DNA from: Haloplasma contractile
GTDB taxonomy: Bacteria; Bacillota_I; Bacilli_A; Haloplasmatales; Haloplasmataceae
DNA length: 64,000 nt
Direction of reading: 5' to 3'
Assembly (NCBI GenBank): GCA_016841945.1
Contig: JAENYC010000009.1
Location: 1 to 64,000, forward strand
Shown here: piece after piece, positions 63,376-64,000 of the stretch
How the letters are laid out: the number at the start of each line of letters is the position of its first letter
Numbering within the stretch: position 1 is the stretch's first letter
Made by a program: the position numbers and the translations under genes
Notes under the pieces: generated by a model
Database searches by the model: none
Told to the model about the DNA's origin: nothing
Seen by the model: the letters and a program-made list of their open reading frames with translations, nothing else

Positions 63376-64000
63376 CTACAAACTCATTGATATTGGTAAA
63401 TAATATTTTGTTAAGTCTCTATTAATAGATGACTTAACAGGTAAATCTTTAATAATCTCCACTTCTATTTCCATCTTTTCATTTATGATTTCTTGTAAGT
63501 TTCTTGTAAAGTTAATATCTGTATAAATCACAATCTTTTGAACAGTTTCAGTATTCTTAGTAAATTGATATTGAAAAAAGTGACATATTCTTTCTAATAC
63601 ATCAAGGATTTGATCCATATAGAAATCTTCATCATAATCTTCTATTTCAAATGTATCACGTAATGATAAAATAGGTATTTCATTATCAAATACAGTTAGG
63701 ATATGAGTATTTTCTCTAATTTGAGTAAACATCGTAAATCGTTGATCATTATTTCTAATCGCTTTAGAATACAAATATAGTTTTCGAGTTAAAAGTGGTG
63801 ATAAAAATGAATCAACTACGTTTTTCTTATGTTTTTGAATCACTCGTAAATAAGATGTCATAATTTCTTTAGATGTTGTGAACATAATGATATCTTTATC
63901 ATCCTCATCTTGTTCACCATTAGGATAATCTACAACATCAATAATCGGATCTTTAAAAGGTAGAGATTGAAGTGATTCTTCTAATTCAAGACGTAAATAT
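63376..64000 (-). CDS. PilM-like actin-fold pilus protein (3' part only)
   Basis: The open frame continues to the right edge with no stop, so the start is outside the window. The readable part opens YLRLELEESLQSLPF then DPIIDVVDYPNGE and IIMFTTSKEIMTSYLRVI. That is the PilM layout of L-R-x-E-(I/L)-E...P-F...V-D-Y followed by VxxxPKExVxxYLxxL. The next ATG inside would be at 63885 but lacks the conserved first part. Third gene of the cluster, 12 bases from the pilN-like gene. Confidence 0.7.
   Translation of the reverse strand, partial: YLRLELEESLQSLPFKDPIIDVVDYPNGEQDEDDKDIIMFTTSKEIMTSYLRVIQKHKKNVVDSFLSPLLTRKLYLYSKAIRNNDQRFTMFTQIRENTHILTVFDNEIPILSLRDTFEIEDYDEDFYMDQILDVLERICHFFQYQFTKNTETVQKIVIYTDINFTRNLQEIINEKMEIEVEIIKDLPVKSSINRDLTKYYLPISMSL

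Overview
The window comes from an AT-rich, endospore-forming member of the Bacillota. Evidence for sporulation is spo0A, spoIVB, spoIIM, spoIIIAH and three YjcZ-type mini-proteins. Gene order from about 35 to 58 kb follows the Bacillus subtilis spoIIM-fur-xerD-deoB / spo0A-spoIVB-recN-tlyA-dxs-ispA-xseBA-nusB-asp23-(spoIIIA)-efp-aroQ-rhodanese-aroK-comG-glcK block, but is stripped down: argR, folD, accBC and spoIIIAA-AG are absent from their expected places. TGA is used as a stop (potC, xerD), so this is not the Mollicutes code. The compact genome style and very low GC would fit a lineage near Turicibacter, Haloplasma or the Erysipelotrichia. That placement is inference; no rRNA gene is present.

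Left edge (1-3.0 kb): a graveyard of mobile or accessory DNA. It holds a broken IS3-type transposase, shreds of a P-loop ATPase, an amidohydrolase that looks intact, a tRNA 3'-end fragment that may be an attachment site, and a truncated Panacea/SocA-domain gene. 3.1-12.5 kb: a single-strand catabolic operon for a uronic-acid-containing glycan. It encodes a membrane-anchored large enzyme, a GH105/GH88-like unsaturated uronyl hydrolase, an IclR regulator, KduI, a TIM-barrel isomerase-like protein, KduD, a cytoplasmic paralogue of the large enzyme and a GPH-type sugar symporter. A strong promoter with an adjacent palindrome precedes it. 12.5-14.1 kb: a TetR-controlled flavodoxin / FMN-binding protein cassette. 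14.1-15.1 kb: three tiny YjcZ-like genes, each with its own terminator. 15.2-20.9 kb: plsY, parE, parC and a small membrane protein.

21.0-24.1 kb is the most unusual region: a degenerate Fic-fold protein fused to a winged helix, a divergent UvrD-like ATPase with several altered helicase motifs, and a two-helix membrane protein, arranged as an operon. 24.2-28.6 kb: an XRE-cupin regulator with potABCD for polyamine uptake. PotD lacks a lipobox and is instead predicted to be anchored by a C-terminal helix. The promoter lies between two inverted copies of an 18-bp motif.

From 29 kb most genes are on the minus strand: dps, a MATE exporter, an SWI/SNF helicase, deoB, xerD, fur, spoIIM, an SDR, dinB, spo0A (with 0A-box-like sites upstream), spoIVB, recN, tlyA, the dxs-ispA isoprenoid genes, exonuclease VII, nusB, asp23, spoIIIAH, efp, aroQ, aroK, and a seven-gene comG competence pilus operon. 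comGA seems to start at an AUU codon. After these come a metallo-hydrolase, glucokinase, an O-antigen-ligase-like protein, rpmG, sodA, ispG (plus strand) and a pilM-pilN-pilO-like cluster running off the right edge. DNA-uptake pseudopilin genes and PilMNO platform genes in one window suggest a type IV pilus-like machine that differs from the Bacillus ComG apparatus.
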